NCBI GenBank assembly: GCA_934307065.1
Contig: CAKRCD010000031.1
Span: 1-18,475, forward strand
Reading direction: 5' to 3'
Length of the DNA: 18,475 nucleotides
From: an uncultured Bariatricus sp.
GTDB taxonomy: Bacteria > Bacillota > Clostridia > Lachnospirales > Lachnospiraceae
Under the pieces are notes generated by a model. The model made no database searches and had not been told where the DNA came from. It saw nothing but the letters and a program-made list of their open reading frames with translations. The stretch's first letter is position 1. The number at the start of each line of letters is the position of its first letter. Shown in pieces: positions 6,714 to 14,221 of this stretch. The position numbers were made by a program, and so were the translations under genes.

Positions 6714-6798
6714 ACAAAGAGGTAGTCAATACCAATAATGCAAAATCCCTTCTAAAATTGAAAGGCCATTCAAGGACGCTTGCTTGAATGGTTTTTTT
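6714..6798 (+). ncRNA. Candidate intergenic small RNA (about 85 nt)
   Basis: A plus-strand transcript starting about seven bases after the TATAAT would run to a strong intrinsic terminator. The terminator is a 9-bp perfect stem, CCATTCAAG (6766-6774) with CTTGAATGG (6783-6791), followed by seven T. Both flanking genes are on the minus strand, so this terminator serves no visible gene. The transcript holds no credible reading frame (the only ATG gives five codons) and has a second small hairpin, GGTA/TACC, at 6721-6733. Confidence 0.4.
6766..6798 (+). terminator. Orphan plus-strand terminator
   Basis: Nine perfect base pairs, an 8-nt loop and TTTTTTT (6792-6798). On the minus strand no T-run follows the hairpin, so it is not the tetR terminator. 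Confidence 0.8.
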
Positions 6799-6886
6799 CA
6801 TGTCTAAAACACCTGAAACCTTGATTTTACAGCATTTTTTAATGGTGGGATACCTTTCTAGTATGAAAGGAAGCCATCAATAAAAA
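6799..6886. other. Intergenic stretch with a small hairpin only
   Basis: Noncoding DNA between the orphan terminator and the tetR terminator. It contains a CCTTTC/GAAAGG hairpin (6853-6858 and 6865-6870). I see no gene or promoter in it. Confidence 0.5.
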
Positions 6887-6910
6887 AGACGGAATTAAAA
6901 AATTCCGTCT
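6887..6910 (-). terminator. Terminator of tetR, overlapping its stop codon
   Basis: AGACGGAATT (6887-6896) and AATTCCGTCT (6901-6910) form a perfect 10-bp stem with a 4-nt loop. On the minus strand it is followed by TTTTTTATTG. The stop codon TAA lies within the loop and stem, so the last codons form the terminator. Confidence 0.85.
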
Positions 6911-7500
6911 AAGTAATGTGTGAGAGAACGTCTGATATTTCCCTCAAAATCGGTATCTCCATTGTGAAGACACCATTCAAATACATTTCCGATTACAATC
7001 ATTCGTATATCTGTCAGAATATCGGGCAATGGAATAGTAGATTCTACGATGCCATTTTCAATTGCCCGTTTTAAATAATTTTCCACTGTCAGAATAGGGT
7101 AAGGTCGTTCCGCTCGAATGGAAGGATTTAAAGCTTGATTTTTTGGTGTATAATAATTTGCCATAAATTCTACACCCAGTTCACGGCAGTACTGCGCATA
7201 ATTCAGATAAACGTGAATAATAGCGATTTTGGCCTCATCTGCACTGGACGGCAGATCCAGTAAGTCTGGATTGATGCTTGGCTGTTCCTCAATATAATAA
7301 GAAAGCAAATCATCCTTTGTCTTGAAGTGATGGTAAAAACTTCCGTTGGATACACCGGCTTCATCACAGATATTTTTGATGGAAAGACGTTCATAGCCTT
7401 CACGCTGAAGAATGTTTTTCGCAGCATGGAAAATCTTTCGCTTTGTTTCCAGTGATTTTTTTTGTTGTTTGGAAAGGGATTCCGTGTTTTGTTTGTACAT
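6895..7500 (-). CDS. TetR family transcriptional regulator
   Basis: A 201-residue TetR-family DNA-binding protein of normal length. Residues 17-63 are the N-terminal helix-turn-helix domain: ETKRKIFHAAKNILQREGYERLSIKNIC, then AGVSNGSFYHHFKTKDDLLSYY, the recognition-helix pattern of the family. Residues 70-201 form a ligand-binding domain whose ligand cannot be read. The start ATG has GGGAG six bases upstream. A perfect 20-bp inverted repeat (7515-7534) sits directly behind the promoter's -10 box, so the protein probably represses its own gene. Neighbouring genes (lipid kinase downstream, divergent tex) are possible but unproven targets: neither promoter carries an obvious copy of the repeat. 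Confidence 0.92.
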   Translation of the reverse strand: MYKQNTESLSKQQKKSLETKRKIFHAAKNILQREGYERLSIKNICDEAGVSNGSFYHHFKTKDDLLSYYIEEQPSINPDLLDLPSSADEAKIAIIHVYLNYAQYCRELGVEFMANYYTPKNQALNPSIRAERPYPILTVENYLKRAIENGIVESTIPLPDILTDIRMIVIGNVFEWCLHNGDTDFEGNIRRSLTHYLDGIF

Positions 7501-7514
7501 AATAGCTCCCTGCG

Positions 7515-7534
7515 TTTTCTAATCTTTTAGAAAA
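7515..7534. promoter_or_regulatory. Probable TetR operator (inverted repeat)
   Basis: TTTTCTAA, TCTT, TTAGAAAA: a perfect inverted repeat with 8-bp arms and a 4-bp centre. It begins one base after the tetR -10 box and covers the predicted transcription start, a classical repression position. Confidence 0.65.
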
Positions 7535-7563
7535 ATAATAACACATATGGGGAAAAAATACAA
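7535..7563 (-). promoter_or_regulatory. Promoter of tetR
   Basis: Minus strand: TTGTAT (7558-7563), 17-bp spacer, TATTAT (7535-7540). It abuts the inverted repeat at 7515-7534. Confidence 0.6.
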
Positions 7564-7652
7564 GAAAACAGAGTGAACTCTGAAACTAGATATCTTATGA
7601 TAAATTTATACCGGTATATTTTCCGAGGATTGTGAATCTTCTGTGGAAGGAA

Positions 7653-7681
7653 TTGAAAAAATCCGGATTGCGTGATATGAT
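7653..7681 (+). promoter_or_regulatory. Promoter of the tex cluster
   Basis: TTGAAA (7653-7658), a 17-bp spacer and TATGAT (7676-7681). The start near 7688 leaves a leader of about 54 nt that contains a TGCCA/TGGCA hairpin (7703-7717) and the ribosome site GAGGAA (7728-7733). Confidence 0.65.
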
Positions 7682-7741
7682 GAGACAAGTTATTTTGGAA
7701 TTGCCACATGAATGGCAGAAAATAAGTGAGGAAATTATATT

Positions 7742-9892
7742 ATGGATATTAATCAGAAAATCACAGAAGAGCTGGGTATAAAACGTTGGCAGGTTGATGC
7801 GGCAGTTCAATTGATAGATGAAGGTAATACCATTCCGTTTATTGCCAGATACAGGAAAGAAGCACATGGAACCATGAATGACGAACAGCTCCGTAATCTG
7901 TACGAGCGTCTGACTTATCTTCGTAATCTGGAGGAAAAAAAGGAACAGGTGCTGGCAAGTATTGAGGAGCAGGGGAAACTGACACCAGAACTTAGAGCGC
8001 AAATTGAAAATGCGGAAACACAGGTGCTGGTGGATGATTTGTATCGTCCGTACCGTCCAAAGCGGAGAACCAGAGCAACCATTGCCAAAGAAAAGGGGCT
8101 GGAGCCGCTGGCACTTCTGATTTCTATGCAGCAGATGAAAGAACCTCTGGAAATGGCTGCAAATGAATTTGTTTCGGAAGAAAAAGAAGTGGCATCTGTT
8201 GAAGAAGCAATCGAAGGTGCAAAGGATATTCTTGCAGAGCAGATTTCAGACGAGGCAGATTATCGTGTATACATCCGTGACCTGACGATGAAGAAAGGAC
8301 TTCTTACTTCCACGGCGAAGGATGAAAAAGCAGAGTCAGTTTATGAAATGTATTATGAATACTCAGAAAATATTTCCAAAGTTGCGGGGCACCGTGTTCT
8401 GGCGCTTAACCGTGGGGAAAAAGAAAAATTCCTTTCAGTAAAAATCGAGGCACCGGAAGAGGATATTCTGCGATATTTGCAGAAAAAAGTGATTCGCAAG
8501 GATAATCCAATCACAGCTCCTGTGCTTAGAGAAGTGGTGGAGGACAGTTATAAGAGACTGATTGCTCCTGCAATTGAAAGAGAAATCCGTAATCTGCTTA
8601 CAGAAAAAGCAGAAGATGGCGCAATTAAAGTATTTGGAAAGAATTTGGAGCAGCTGCTCATGCAGCCACCGATTGTGGGGCAGGTAGTACTCGGCTGGGA
8701 TCCGGCATTCCGTACAGGGTGTAAGCTGGCGGTGGTAGATCCAACCGGAAAAGTAATCGGAACCACAGTTATTTACCCGACAGCACCGACCACACCGCAG
8801 AAAATCCAGGCTGCAAAGGATTTGCTGAAAAAGATTATTAAGAAATATCATATTACATTGATATCTCTTGGAAATGGAACAGCTTCCAGAGAATCAGAGC
8901 AGTTTATTGTTGACCTGTTAAAAGAGATTCCGGAGAAAGTGCAGTATGTGATTGTAAATGAAGCAGGAGCTTCTGTATATTCGGCAAGTAAGCTGGCTAC
9001 AGAAGAATTTCCGAAATTTGATGTAGGTCAGAGAAGTGCCACTTCCATTGCAAGGAGACTGCAGGACCCGCTTGCGGAGCTTGTAAAGATTGAACCGAAG
9101 GCAATCGGAGTAGGACAGTATCAGCATGACATGAATCAGAAGAAACTTGGAGAAGCATTGGGCGGTGTTGTGGAAGATTGTGTAAATAAAGTCGGTGTAG
9201 ACTTAAATACGGCATCAGCTCCGCTGCTTTCCTACATTTCAGGAATTTCAGGCACTTTGGCGAAAAATATTGTGGCATACAGAGAAGAAAACGGAAAGTT
9301 TGAAAATAGAAAGGCACTGCTCAAGGTTCCGAAGTTAGGTCCGAAAGCGTTTGAACAGTGTGCTGGATTTATGCGTATTCAGGGTGGGGAAAATCCACTG
9401 GACGGAACCAGTGTACATCCGGAAAGCTATGAAGCAGCAACAAAATTATTGATAAAGCAAGGTTATACTTCAGAGGATGTTGCAGCAGGCAGACTTGCAG
9501 GTCTTTCGAAAACAATCAGTGATTACAAAACACTTGCAGAAGAACTGGAAATTGGTGAAATTACGCTCAGGGATATTGTAAAAGAACTGGAGAAACCGGC
9601 CAGAGATCCACGCGATGAGATGCCAAAACCGATTTTGCGTACCGATGTCCTTGACATGAAGGATTTGAAAGAAGGTATGGTTTTAAAGGGAACAGTGAGA
9701 AATGTCATTGATTTCGGTGTGTTTGTAGATATCGGTGTACACCAGGATGGACTGGTACATATTTCACAGATAACAGATAAATTTATCAAACATCCACTAG
9801 AAGCAGTGAGTGTAGGTGATATTGTAGATGTGAAAGTGATGAGCGTTGACCTTCAGAAAAAGCGGATTCAGCTTACCATGAGAGGAATATAA
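7742..9892 (+). CDS. tex: Tex family RNA-binding transcription accessory protein
   Basis: A 716-residue Tex protein, close to the usual length. In order: N-terminal helical Tex domain (1-200, with GNTIPFIARYRKEAHGTM at 28-45 and LVDDLYRPYRPKRRTRATIA at 96-115), a YqgF/RNase-H-like fold (about 315-440, beginning VVLGWDPAFRTGCKLAVVD), a helix-hairpin-helix region (485-545, ASAPLLSYISGISGTLAKNI and KLGPKAFEQCAGF) and a C-terminal S1 domain (643-716, GMVLKGTVRNVIDFGVFVDI). Family members bind nucleic acid and associate with transcription and translation in the cytoplasm; the precise role is not settled. GAGGAA precedes the ATG by eight bases. The next gene starts 2 nt after the stop, so at least three genes form one transcript. 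Confidence 0.96.
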   Translation: MDINQKITEELGIKRWQVDAAVQLIDEGNTIPFIARYRKEAHGTMNDEQLRNLYERLTYLRNLEEKKEQVLASIEEQGKLTPELRAQIENAETQVLVDDLYRPYRPKRRTRATIAKEKGLEPLALLISMQQMKEPLEMAANEFVSEEKEVASVEEAIEGAKDILAEQISDEADYRVYIRDLTMKKGLLTSTAKDEKAESVYEMYYEYSENISKVAGHRVLALNRGEKEKFLSVKIEAPEEDILRYLQKKVIRKDNPITAPVLREVVEDSYKRLIAPAIEREIRNLLTEKAEDGAIKVFGKNLEQLLMQPPIVGQVVLGWDPAFRTGCKLAVVDPTGKVIGTTVIYPTAPTTPQKIQAAKDLLKKIIKKYHITLISLGNGTASRESEQFIVDLLKEIPEKVQYVIVNEAGASVYSASKLATEEFPKFDVGQRSATSIARRLQDPLAELVKIEPKAIGVGQYQHDMNQKKLGEALGGVVEDCVNKVGVDLNTASAPLLSYISGISGTLAKNIVAYREENGKFENRKALLKVPKLGPKAFEQCAGFMRIQGGENPLDGTSVHPESYEAATKLLIKQGYTSEDVAAGRLAGLSKTISDYKTLAEELEIGEITLRDIVKELEKPARDPRDEMPKPILRTDVLDMKDLKEGMVLKGTVRNVIDFGVFVDIGVHQDGLVHISQITDKFIKHPLEAVSVGDIVDVKVMSVDLQKKRIQLTMRGI

Positions 9893-9894
9893 CA

Positions 9895-10716
9895 TTGTTT
9901 GGATATGTCACGGCAAATGAACTTGAATTAAAGATGAAAGATTTTCACAAGTACCGGTCATATTATTGTGGATTGTGTCAGAGCCTGAAAACGAAATATG
10001 GAATTTCAGGTCAGTTGACATTGACTTATGATATGACATTTGCAATTTTATTACTGACCTCGTTATATGAGTGTGAGACCACACGAAAAGAATGCCGGTG
10101 CGCAGTGCATCCGTTGAAAAAACGTGTGATATTGCAAAATGAGATAACGGACTATGCTGCCGATATGAATCTGATTCTGGCATATTTTCATCTGAAGGAT
10201 GACTGGGAAGATGAGAAGAAGCTGACGGCACTGGCAGGCAGCAAGGTGGTTCTACATAAAGTGAAAAAGGCCATGGAACGCTATCCGAGACAATGTGAAG
10301 TCATACAGAAAGAACTGAGGAATCTTTCTGAATATGAACGGCAGGACTGTATGGAGATTGACGCACCTGCAGGATGTTTTGGAAGATTGATGGAAGAAAT
10401 TTTTGTTTATCGGAAGGACTGTTGGGAGGATAAGCTTCGCAGAATGGGATTTTATATGGGAAAATTCATTTACATCATGGATGCCTATGAAGATTTACCT
10501 GAAGATATGAAAAATCACAGCTATAATCCCCTGAAAGAAATGGCAAAAGAGGATGAATATGAAGCACGCTGTAAAGTAATATTGTTTATGATGATGGGAG
10601 AGTGTGCGGCAGCATTCGAGCAGCTTCCTTGTGTTCTGGACATAGACATTTTGCGGAATATATTATATGATGGGGTTTGGAAACGATATCAAAAATTACA
10701 GGAAAATCAGCAATAA
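9895..10716 (+). CDS. DUF5685 family protein
   Basis: A 273-residue protein starting with TTG. MFGYVTANELELKMKDFHKYRSYYCGLCQ matches, as I recall it, the opening of the DUF5685 family common in Clostridia. TTG is supported by AGAGG at the end of tex, nine bases before it, and by the position of the family's conserved first residues. Cysteines are notable: CGLC (25-28) and C60, C67, C69 just before HPLKK suggest a metal site, an inference. The rest is mostly helical, with a D-x-x-E-D pattern near MDAYEDLPED (about 196-205). No transmembrane segment is obvious. The function is unknown. It is tightly coupled to tex (2-nt gap) and lies 20 nt before a J-domain gene, which hints at a folding or RNA-related context. 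Confidence 0.85.
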   Translation: MFGYVTANELELKMKDFHKYRSYYCGLCQSLKTKYGISGQLTLTYDMTFAILLLTSLYECETTRKECRCAVHPLKKRVILQNEITDYAADMNLILAYFHLKDDWEDEKKLTALAGSKVVLHKVKKAMERYPRQCEVIQKELRNLSEYERQDCMEIDAPAGCFGRLMEEIFVYRKDCWEDKLRRMGFYMGKFIYIMDAYEDLPEDMKNHSYNPLKEMAKEDEYEARCKVILFMMMGECAAAFEQLPCVLDIDILRNILYDGVWKRYQKLQENQQ

Positions 10717-10736
10717 AGAAAAGCGAGGAACAATAG

Positions 10737-11384
10737 ATGACAAAAAATCCATATGAGGTGCTTGGTATTTCGCCCAATGCGTCCGATGATGAGGTAAAAA
10801 AAGCATACAGAGAGCTGAGCAGAAAGTATCATCCAGACGCAAATATAAATAATCCTCTGGCAGACCTTGCGGAAGAAAAGTTTAAAGAAGTTCAGGAAGC
10901 TTATGACATTATTATGAAGGAACGGGAGCATGGAAGCTATCAGTCCGGAAGTTACAACGCAGGAAATTACAGCTATGGCGGAGGTTATCAGTATGGCGGT
11001 TACGGAAGCAGTCAGACTTCGGGTGACCAGCAGAGTGTAGAAATGCAGGGTGTCCGTAATTTCATCAGTAATGGAAGATATCAGGATGCACTGAACGTGC
11101 TTGGACGTATGCAGAACCGGAGTGCAGAGTGGTATTATCTGAGCGCCATTGCAAATGCGTCTCTGGGAAATAATGTATTAGCCAAAGACCATGCGGCCCA
11201 GGCGGTCAATATGGAGCCGAATAATATTCAGTACAGACAGCTCCTTAATCAGGTGAGCTGGAATACGCAGCGCTATCGGGGAAATCCATATGGTGGAAAT
11301 TATGCAAATACAGATTCTACCTGCAGTACAGGAAGTGTGTGTTGCGACCTCTGGATTCTGAGCAGCTTGTGCAGATGTTTGTAA
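10737..11384 (+). CDS. J-domain protein with TPR-like region and Cys-rich tail
   Basis: A 215-residue protein. Residues 4-65 are a complete J domain with the HPD motif at 32-34 ([11 protein letters not shown]), which stimulates Hsp70 (DnaK) ATPase. Residues 68-97 are a low-complexity Gly/Tyr/Ser linker ([15 protein letters not shown]). Residues 104-172 look like TPR-type helices ([32 protein letters not shown]). There are no DnaJ zinc-finger repeats, so this is not DnaJ but a class III J protein. The tail [20 protein letters not shown] holds five cysteines. From memory, Clostridial relatives have a longer CCDLW...CECMGGD-type tail; here the stop comes early, so the tail may be shortened. GCGAGGA precedes the ATG. 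It is the third gene of the tex cluster. Confidence 0.85.
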   Translation: MTKNPYEVLGISPNASDDEVKKAYRELSRKYHPDANINNPLADLAEEKFKEVQEAYDIIMKEREHGSYQSGSYNAGNYSYGGGYQYGGYGSSQTSGDQQSVEMQGVRNFISNGRYQDALNVLGRMQNRSAEWYYLSAIANASLGNNVLAKDHAAQAVNMEPNNIQYRQLLNQVSWNTQRYRGNPYGGNYANTDSTCSTGSVCCDLWILSSLCRCL

Positions 11385-11401
11385 AACCGTAGAAAAAATA
11401 C

Positions 11402-11430
11402 TTGCACAAAAGGAAAGAATATTTTATAAT
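11402..11430 (+). promoter_or_regulatory. Promoter of the riboswitch-ribU unit
   Basis: TTGCAC (11402-11407), a 17-bp spacer and a perfect TATAAT (11425-11430). Transcription would start near 11437, just before the FMN riboswitch. No terminator is visible between the J-domain gene and this promoter, so some readthrough is possible. Confidence 0.75.
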
Positions 11431-11451
11431 AGGCACGAATAATAAGGAAAA

Positions 11452-11573
11452 TTCTTCGGGGCTGGGTGCAATTCCCAACCGGCGGTATAGTCCGCGACCT
11501 GCGCAGTATATCTGCGTGGCTGATTTGGTGCAATTCCAAAACCGACAGTAAAGTCTGGATGAGAGAAGAAAAT
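11452..11573 (+). promoter_or_regulatory. FMN riboswitch (RFN element)
   Basis: Near-consensus RFN blocks in order: TTCTTCGGGGCTGGGTGCAA, CAACCGGCGGTATAGTCCGC, a variable stem, then GGTGCAATTCC, ACCGACAGTAAAGTCTGGAT and GAGAGAAGAA. The ends TTCTTC and GAAGAA form P1. It binds FMN and, through the downstream terminator, turns off ribU when flavin is plentiful. Confidence 0.97.
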
Positions 11574-11625
11574 CAGTGATGCATTTTATATTTTATATAT
11601 AAGATGCATGGCGAATATGCATTTT

Positions 11626-11657
11626 AGAACCCCTGAAGTTTTCGGAGGTTCTTTTTT
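11626..11657 (+). terminator. Riboswitch-controlled terminator before ribU
   Basis: AGAACC (11626-11631) pairs with GGTTCT (11647-11652), with CC/GG pairs inside and a T-run to 11657. Between riboswitch and terminator, ATGCAT occurs three times (11580, 11604 and 11617), offering alternative self-complementary pairings that could form the antiterminator. Confidence 0.8.
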
Positions 11658-11723
11658 ATGCGAAAACCCTATGAGAATTTTCTCCTTCATTAAATATTCA
11701 TGTATGAAAAGGAGAGAAAGAAA

Positions 11724-12374
11724 ATGAGTACAGAGACCATGAACAAGGTAAACACAAAGGAACAGGTTAAGAAAAAGGACAAAATGAGTGTCAGAACTAT
11801 TGCTCAAATTGGTATGTTGGGCGCAGTTGCAATGATATTGATGATGTTTGAAATTCCGCTTCCGTTTGCACCGAGCTTTTATAAGATTGATTTCAGCGAA
11901 GTTCCGGTATTGATTGGCAGTTTTGCAATGGGACCAGTGGCAGGCGTCTTTATTGAACTGGTTAAAATTCTACTGAAAGTATTGATAAAAGGTTCTACAA
12001 CGGCAGGTGTAGGAGATGTGGCGAACTTTCTGATTGGAATCAGCTTCTGTCTGCCGGCAGCAGTTGTTTACAAAAAACTGCATTCGAAAAAAGGAGCAAT
12101 CATTGGAATGGCAGCAGGCACCCTCTTTATGACATTAGTTGGTTGTTTCCTGAATGCTTATGTATTGCTTCCAACTTATGCGACAGCATTTCATATGCCG
12201 ATTGATGATTTAGTAGCAATGGGTACAGCAGTAAACGGACACATTACAAGTTTATTTACCTTTGTAGCATTCGCTGTAGCACCATTCAATTTGCTGAAAG
12301 GTGTTCTGGTATCTTTGATTGTGGCACTTATTTACAAAAAAATCAGTCCAGTTCTCAAACAGAGCAGAGGATAA
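11724..12374 (+). CDS. ribU: Riboflavin ECF transporter substrate-binding subunit RibU
   Basis: A 216-residue S component of an energy-coupling factor transporter, imbedded in the membrane, that captures riboflavin and works with the shared EcfA/EcfA'/EcfT module encoded elsewhere. After a Lys-rich cytoplasmic N-terminus (1-24) there are about six hydrophobic segments (26-44, 60-79, 97-116, 124-150, 172-186, 192-206). Family-like stretches are FYKIDFSEVPVLIGSFAMGP (52-71), TTAGVGDVANFLIG (92-105) and APFNLLKG (186-193). Substrate assignment rests on these motifs and, firmly, on the FMN riboswitch directly upstream. The start at 11724 has AGGAG nine bases before it; an upstream in-frame ATG at 11700 lacks a ribosome site. 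Confidence 0.95.
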   Translation: MSTETMNKVNTKEQVKKKDKMSVRTIAQIGMLGAVAMILMMFEIPLPFAPSFYKIDFSEVPVLIGSFAMGPVAGVFIELVKILLKVLIKGSTTAGVGDVANFLIGISFCLPAAVVYKKLHSKKGAIIGMAAGTLFMTLVGCFLNAYVLLPTYATAFHMPIDDLVAMGTAVNGHITSLFTFVAFAVAPFNLLKGVLVSLIVALIYKKISPVLKQSRG

Positions 12375-12407
12375 GAAAACGAATAAGACACGGGATACAT
12401 ACGGCTA

Positions 12408-12436
12408 TTGTTTCCTGAAAAATGGTGTGTTATAAT
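12408..12436 (+). promoter_or_regulatory. Promoter of the ycxB-like/tsaE cluster
   Basis: TTGTTT (12408-12413), a 17-bp spacer and a perfect TATAAT (12431-12436), giving a start near 12443 and a leader of about 30 nt with AGGAGG (12461-12466). I see no terminator after ribU. Confidence 0.75.
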
Positions 12437-12471
12437 TGAGAAAATTATAAAGCAGAATACAGGAGGCAGGA

Positions 12472-12981
12472 ATGGCAGTTAAATTCGAAGTACAGATGAC
12501 GAAAAGTGCAATGTTTGACTTTTTGTTATATGCATCATATACAAGCCTGACCGGAATTATGAATGTTGTTGTTGGGTTTGTAACATTGGGAGTGGGCATT
12601 AATAAGATTGTACAGGGAGACATTAGCAGCTCCATGATTTTCTTTATGTTTGCTACGGTTTTTCTTATTGGAAATCCAATTAATATCAAGGTTCGCGCCA
12701 GTGAGCAGGTTCTCAGAACACCGATGTTTCAGAAACCGCTCTGCTATGAATTAACAGAAGAAGGCGTACTGGTGTCGCAGGATGACCAAAGTGCATCAAA
12801 CAGATGGGAAGATTTTCGTAAGGTTGTTGAGACGAAAAAATCAGTGATTATGTATATCACACAAAAGAGAGCGATTATATTTCCAAAAGAGTGTCTGGGT
12901 GAACAGTACGATGCGGCAGTAGAAATGATTTCTACACATATGCCTGCGAAGAAAGTAAAGCTTCATGGAAAGAAAGCATAG
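12472..12981 (+). CDS. YcxB-like membrane protein
   Basis: A 169-residue protein with two hydrophobic segments (about 19-43 and 52-70) followed by a soluble C-terminal domain. The stretch ELTEEGVLVSQDDQSASNRWEDFRKVVETKKSVIMYI (93-129) followed by AIIFPKECL matches my memory of the YcxB-like family, a small membrane protein family of unknown function. The ATG has AGGAGG six bases upstream, a strong site. It is the first gene of the cluster; its stop lies 17 nt before the preferred tsaE start, and one alternative GTG start of tsaE overlaps it by one base. Its link to tRNA modification is positional only. Confidence 0.75.
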   Translation: MAVKFEVQMTKSAMFDFLLYASYTSLTGIMNVVVGFVTLGVGINKIVQGDISSSMIFFMFATVFLIGNPINIKVRASEQVLRTPMFQKPLCYELTEEGVLVSQDDQSASNRWEDFRKVVETKKSVIMYITQKRAIIFPKECLGEQYDAAVEMISTHMPAKKVKLHGKKA

Positions 12982-12998
12982 TGACAGAGGAAAGATGT

Positions 12999-13448
12999 AT
13001 GAAATGTAGGAGAATAGAGACATATAGTGCTGAAGAAACCTTTGCACTTGGCGAGCAAATTGGCAAACAAGCTAGACCGGGGGAGGTTTATACTCTGACT
13101 GGTGATTTGGGCGTTGGGAAAACAGTATTTACACAAGGATTAGCAAGAGGGCTGGGGATAGGAGAACCTATCAACAGTCCTACCTTTACGATTGTCCAGG
13201 TATATGAAGAAGGACGGTGTCCACTTTATCATTTTGATGTTTACAGGATTGGTGATGTGGAGGAAATGGATGAAATTGGTTTTGAAGACTATATCTATGG
13301 AAATGGTGTCAGCCTGATTGAATGGGCAAATCTGATTGAAGAAATTCTGCCGGAGAACAGAGTTGATATCAAAATCGAAAAGAATCTTGAAAAGGGTTTT
13401 GATTACAGGCAGATTACAATTACCGGCGAGTATATGCCGGAAGAATAG
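12999..13448 (+). CDS. tsaE: tRNA t6A biosynthesis ATPase TsaE
   Basis: A 149-residue P-loop ATPase that drives turnover of the TsaB-TsaD complex in making threonylcarbamoyl-adenosine at tRNA position 37 (ANN-decoding tRNAs). The Walker A motif GDLGVGKT is at 35-42, SPTFTIV at 60-66, the Walker-B-like YHFDVYR at 77-83 and the conserved IEWA at 107-110. The ATG at 12999 is preferred: AGAGG lies eight bases before it. A GTG at 12981 in the same frame would overlap the preceding stop codon by one base and would add six residues. tsaB follows 15 nt downstream and tsaD four genes later, so the three t6A proteins are encoded together. Confidence 0.95.
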   Translation: MKCRRIETYSAEETFALGEQIGKQARPGEVYTLTGDLGVGKTVFTQGLARGLGIGEPINSPTFTIVQVYEEGRCPLYHFDVYRIGDVEEMDEIGFEDYIYGNGVSLIEWANLIEEILPENRVDIKIEKNLEKGFDYRQITITGEYMPEE

Positions 13449-13463
13449 AAATGGGGAAAAGAT

Positions 13464-14210
13464 ATGCGTATTTTAGCAATTGACAGCTCGGGTTTAGTTG
13501 CCACTGTCGCCATTGTAGATGAAGAAAATGGAGTATCAAAAACCACGGCAGAATATACGGTAAATTTTAAGAAGACACATTCACAGACACTTCTCCCAAT
13601 GCTGGATGAAATTGTAAGAATGACAGAGGTGGATTTAAACACCGTTGATGCCATAGCCGTTTCCGGAGGACCGGGGTCTTTTACCGGTCTCCGAATCGGT
13701 TCGGCTACAGCCAAGGGGTTGGGACTTGCTCTTAATAAACCGTTGATTCACATACCGACCTTGGATGGACTGGCATATAATCTGTGCTTTTCAGACCGGA
13801 TTGTGTGTCCGATTATGGATGCGAGAAGAAATCAGGTGTATACAGGCATCTATTTCTTCCATGGAAGCCAGATGCAAATTCTGGAAGAACAGATGGCAAT
13901 TGGAATTGAAGAACTTGCGGAGAAGCTGTGCAAATATGGGAAAGAACAAGGAATCGTATTCCTTGGCGATGGAGTTCCGGTTCATCGGGAGAATCTGAAA
14001 GAAAATCTTCTGAAGGACTTTGATATTACGTTTGCACCGGCTCACATGAATTATCAGAGAGCAGCTGCAGTGGGTACGCTTGCAATGCAGTATTATCGCG
14101 ATGGGAAAATCGAGACAGCAGCAGAACACAAGCCAGATTATCTCCGTGTATCGCAGGCTGAGCGGGAGCGTGCAGAACGTGAACAGGCAGAAAAAGCAAA
14201 AAATGCATAG
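13464..14210 (+). CDS. tsaB: tRNA t6A biosynthesis protein TsaB
   Basis: A 248-residue TsaB (YeaZ), the catalytically inactive ASKHA-fold partner that dimerises with TsaD. It opens with MRILAIDSSGLVATVAIVD, has KKTHSQTLLPMLDEIV at about 36-51 and SGGPGSFTGLRIGSATAKGLG at 67-87, all typical. The metal-binding HxxxH of TsaD is absent, as it should be. The C-terminal 25 residues (from about 224) are a charged Glu/Arg/Lys/Ala helix (RERAEREQAEKAKNA) beyond the usual domain. The start follows GGGGAAAAG. It lies between tsaE (15-nt gap) and rimI (11-nt gap). Confidence 0.95.
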   Translation: MRILAIDSSGLVATVAIVDEENGVSKTTAEYTVNFKKTHSQTLLPMLDEIVRMTEVDLNTVDAIAVSGGPGSFTGLRIGSATAKGLGLALNKPLIHIPTLDGLAYNLCFSDRIVCPIMDARRNQVYTGIYFFHGSQMQILEEQMAIGIEELAEKLCKYGKEQGIVFLGDGVPVHRENLKENLLKDFDITFAPAHMNYQRAAAVGTLAMQYYRDGKIETAAEHKPDYLRVSQAERERAEREQAEKAKNA

Positions 14211-14221
14211 AGGTTATCGTC

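Noticed and set aside
7632..7781. A 49-codon plus-strand frame (starting GTG) before and overlapping tex
   Set aside because: The translation looks protein-like, but its GTG has only a badly spaced ribosome site, no ATG exists, and the tex promoter lies inside it, so it would have no transcript of its own. It might be a decayed gene remnant.
8435..9317. Several long minus-strand open frames inside tex
   Set aside because: They are opposite conserved tex codons, lack ribosome sites and have compositions typical of antisense shadows.
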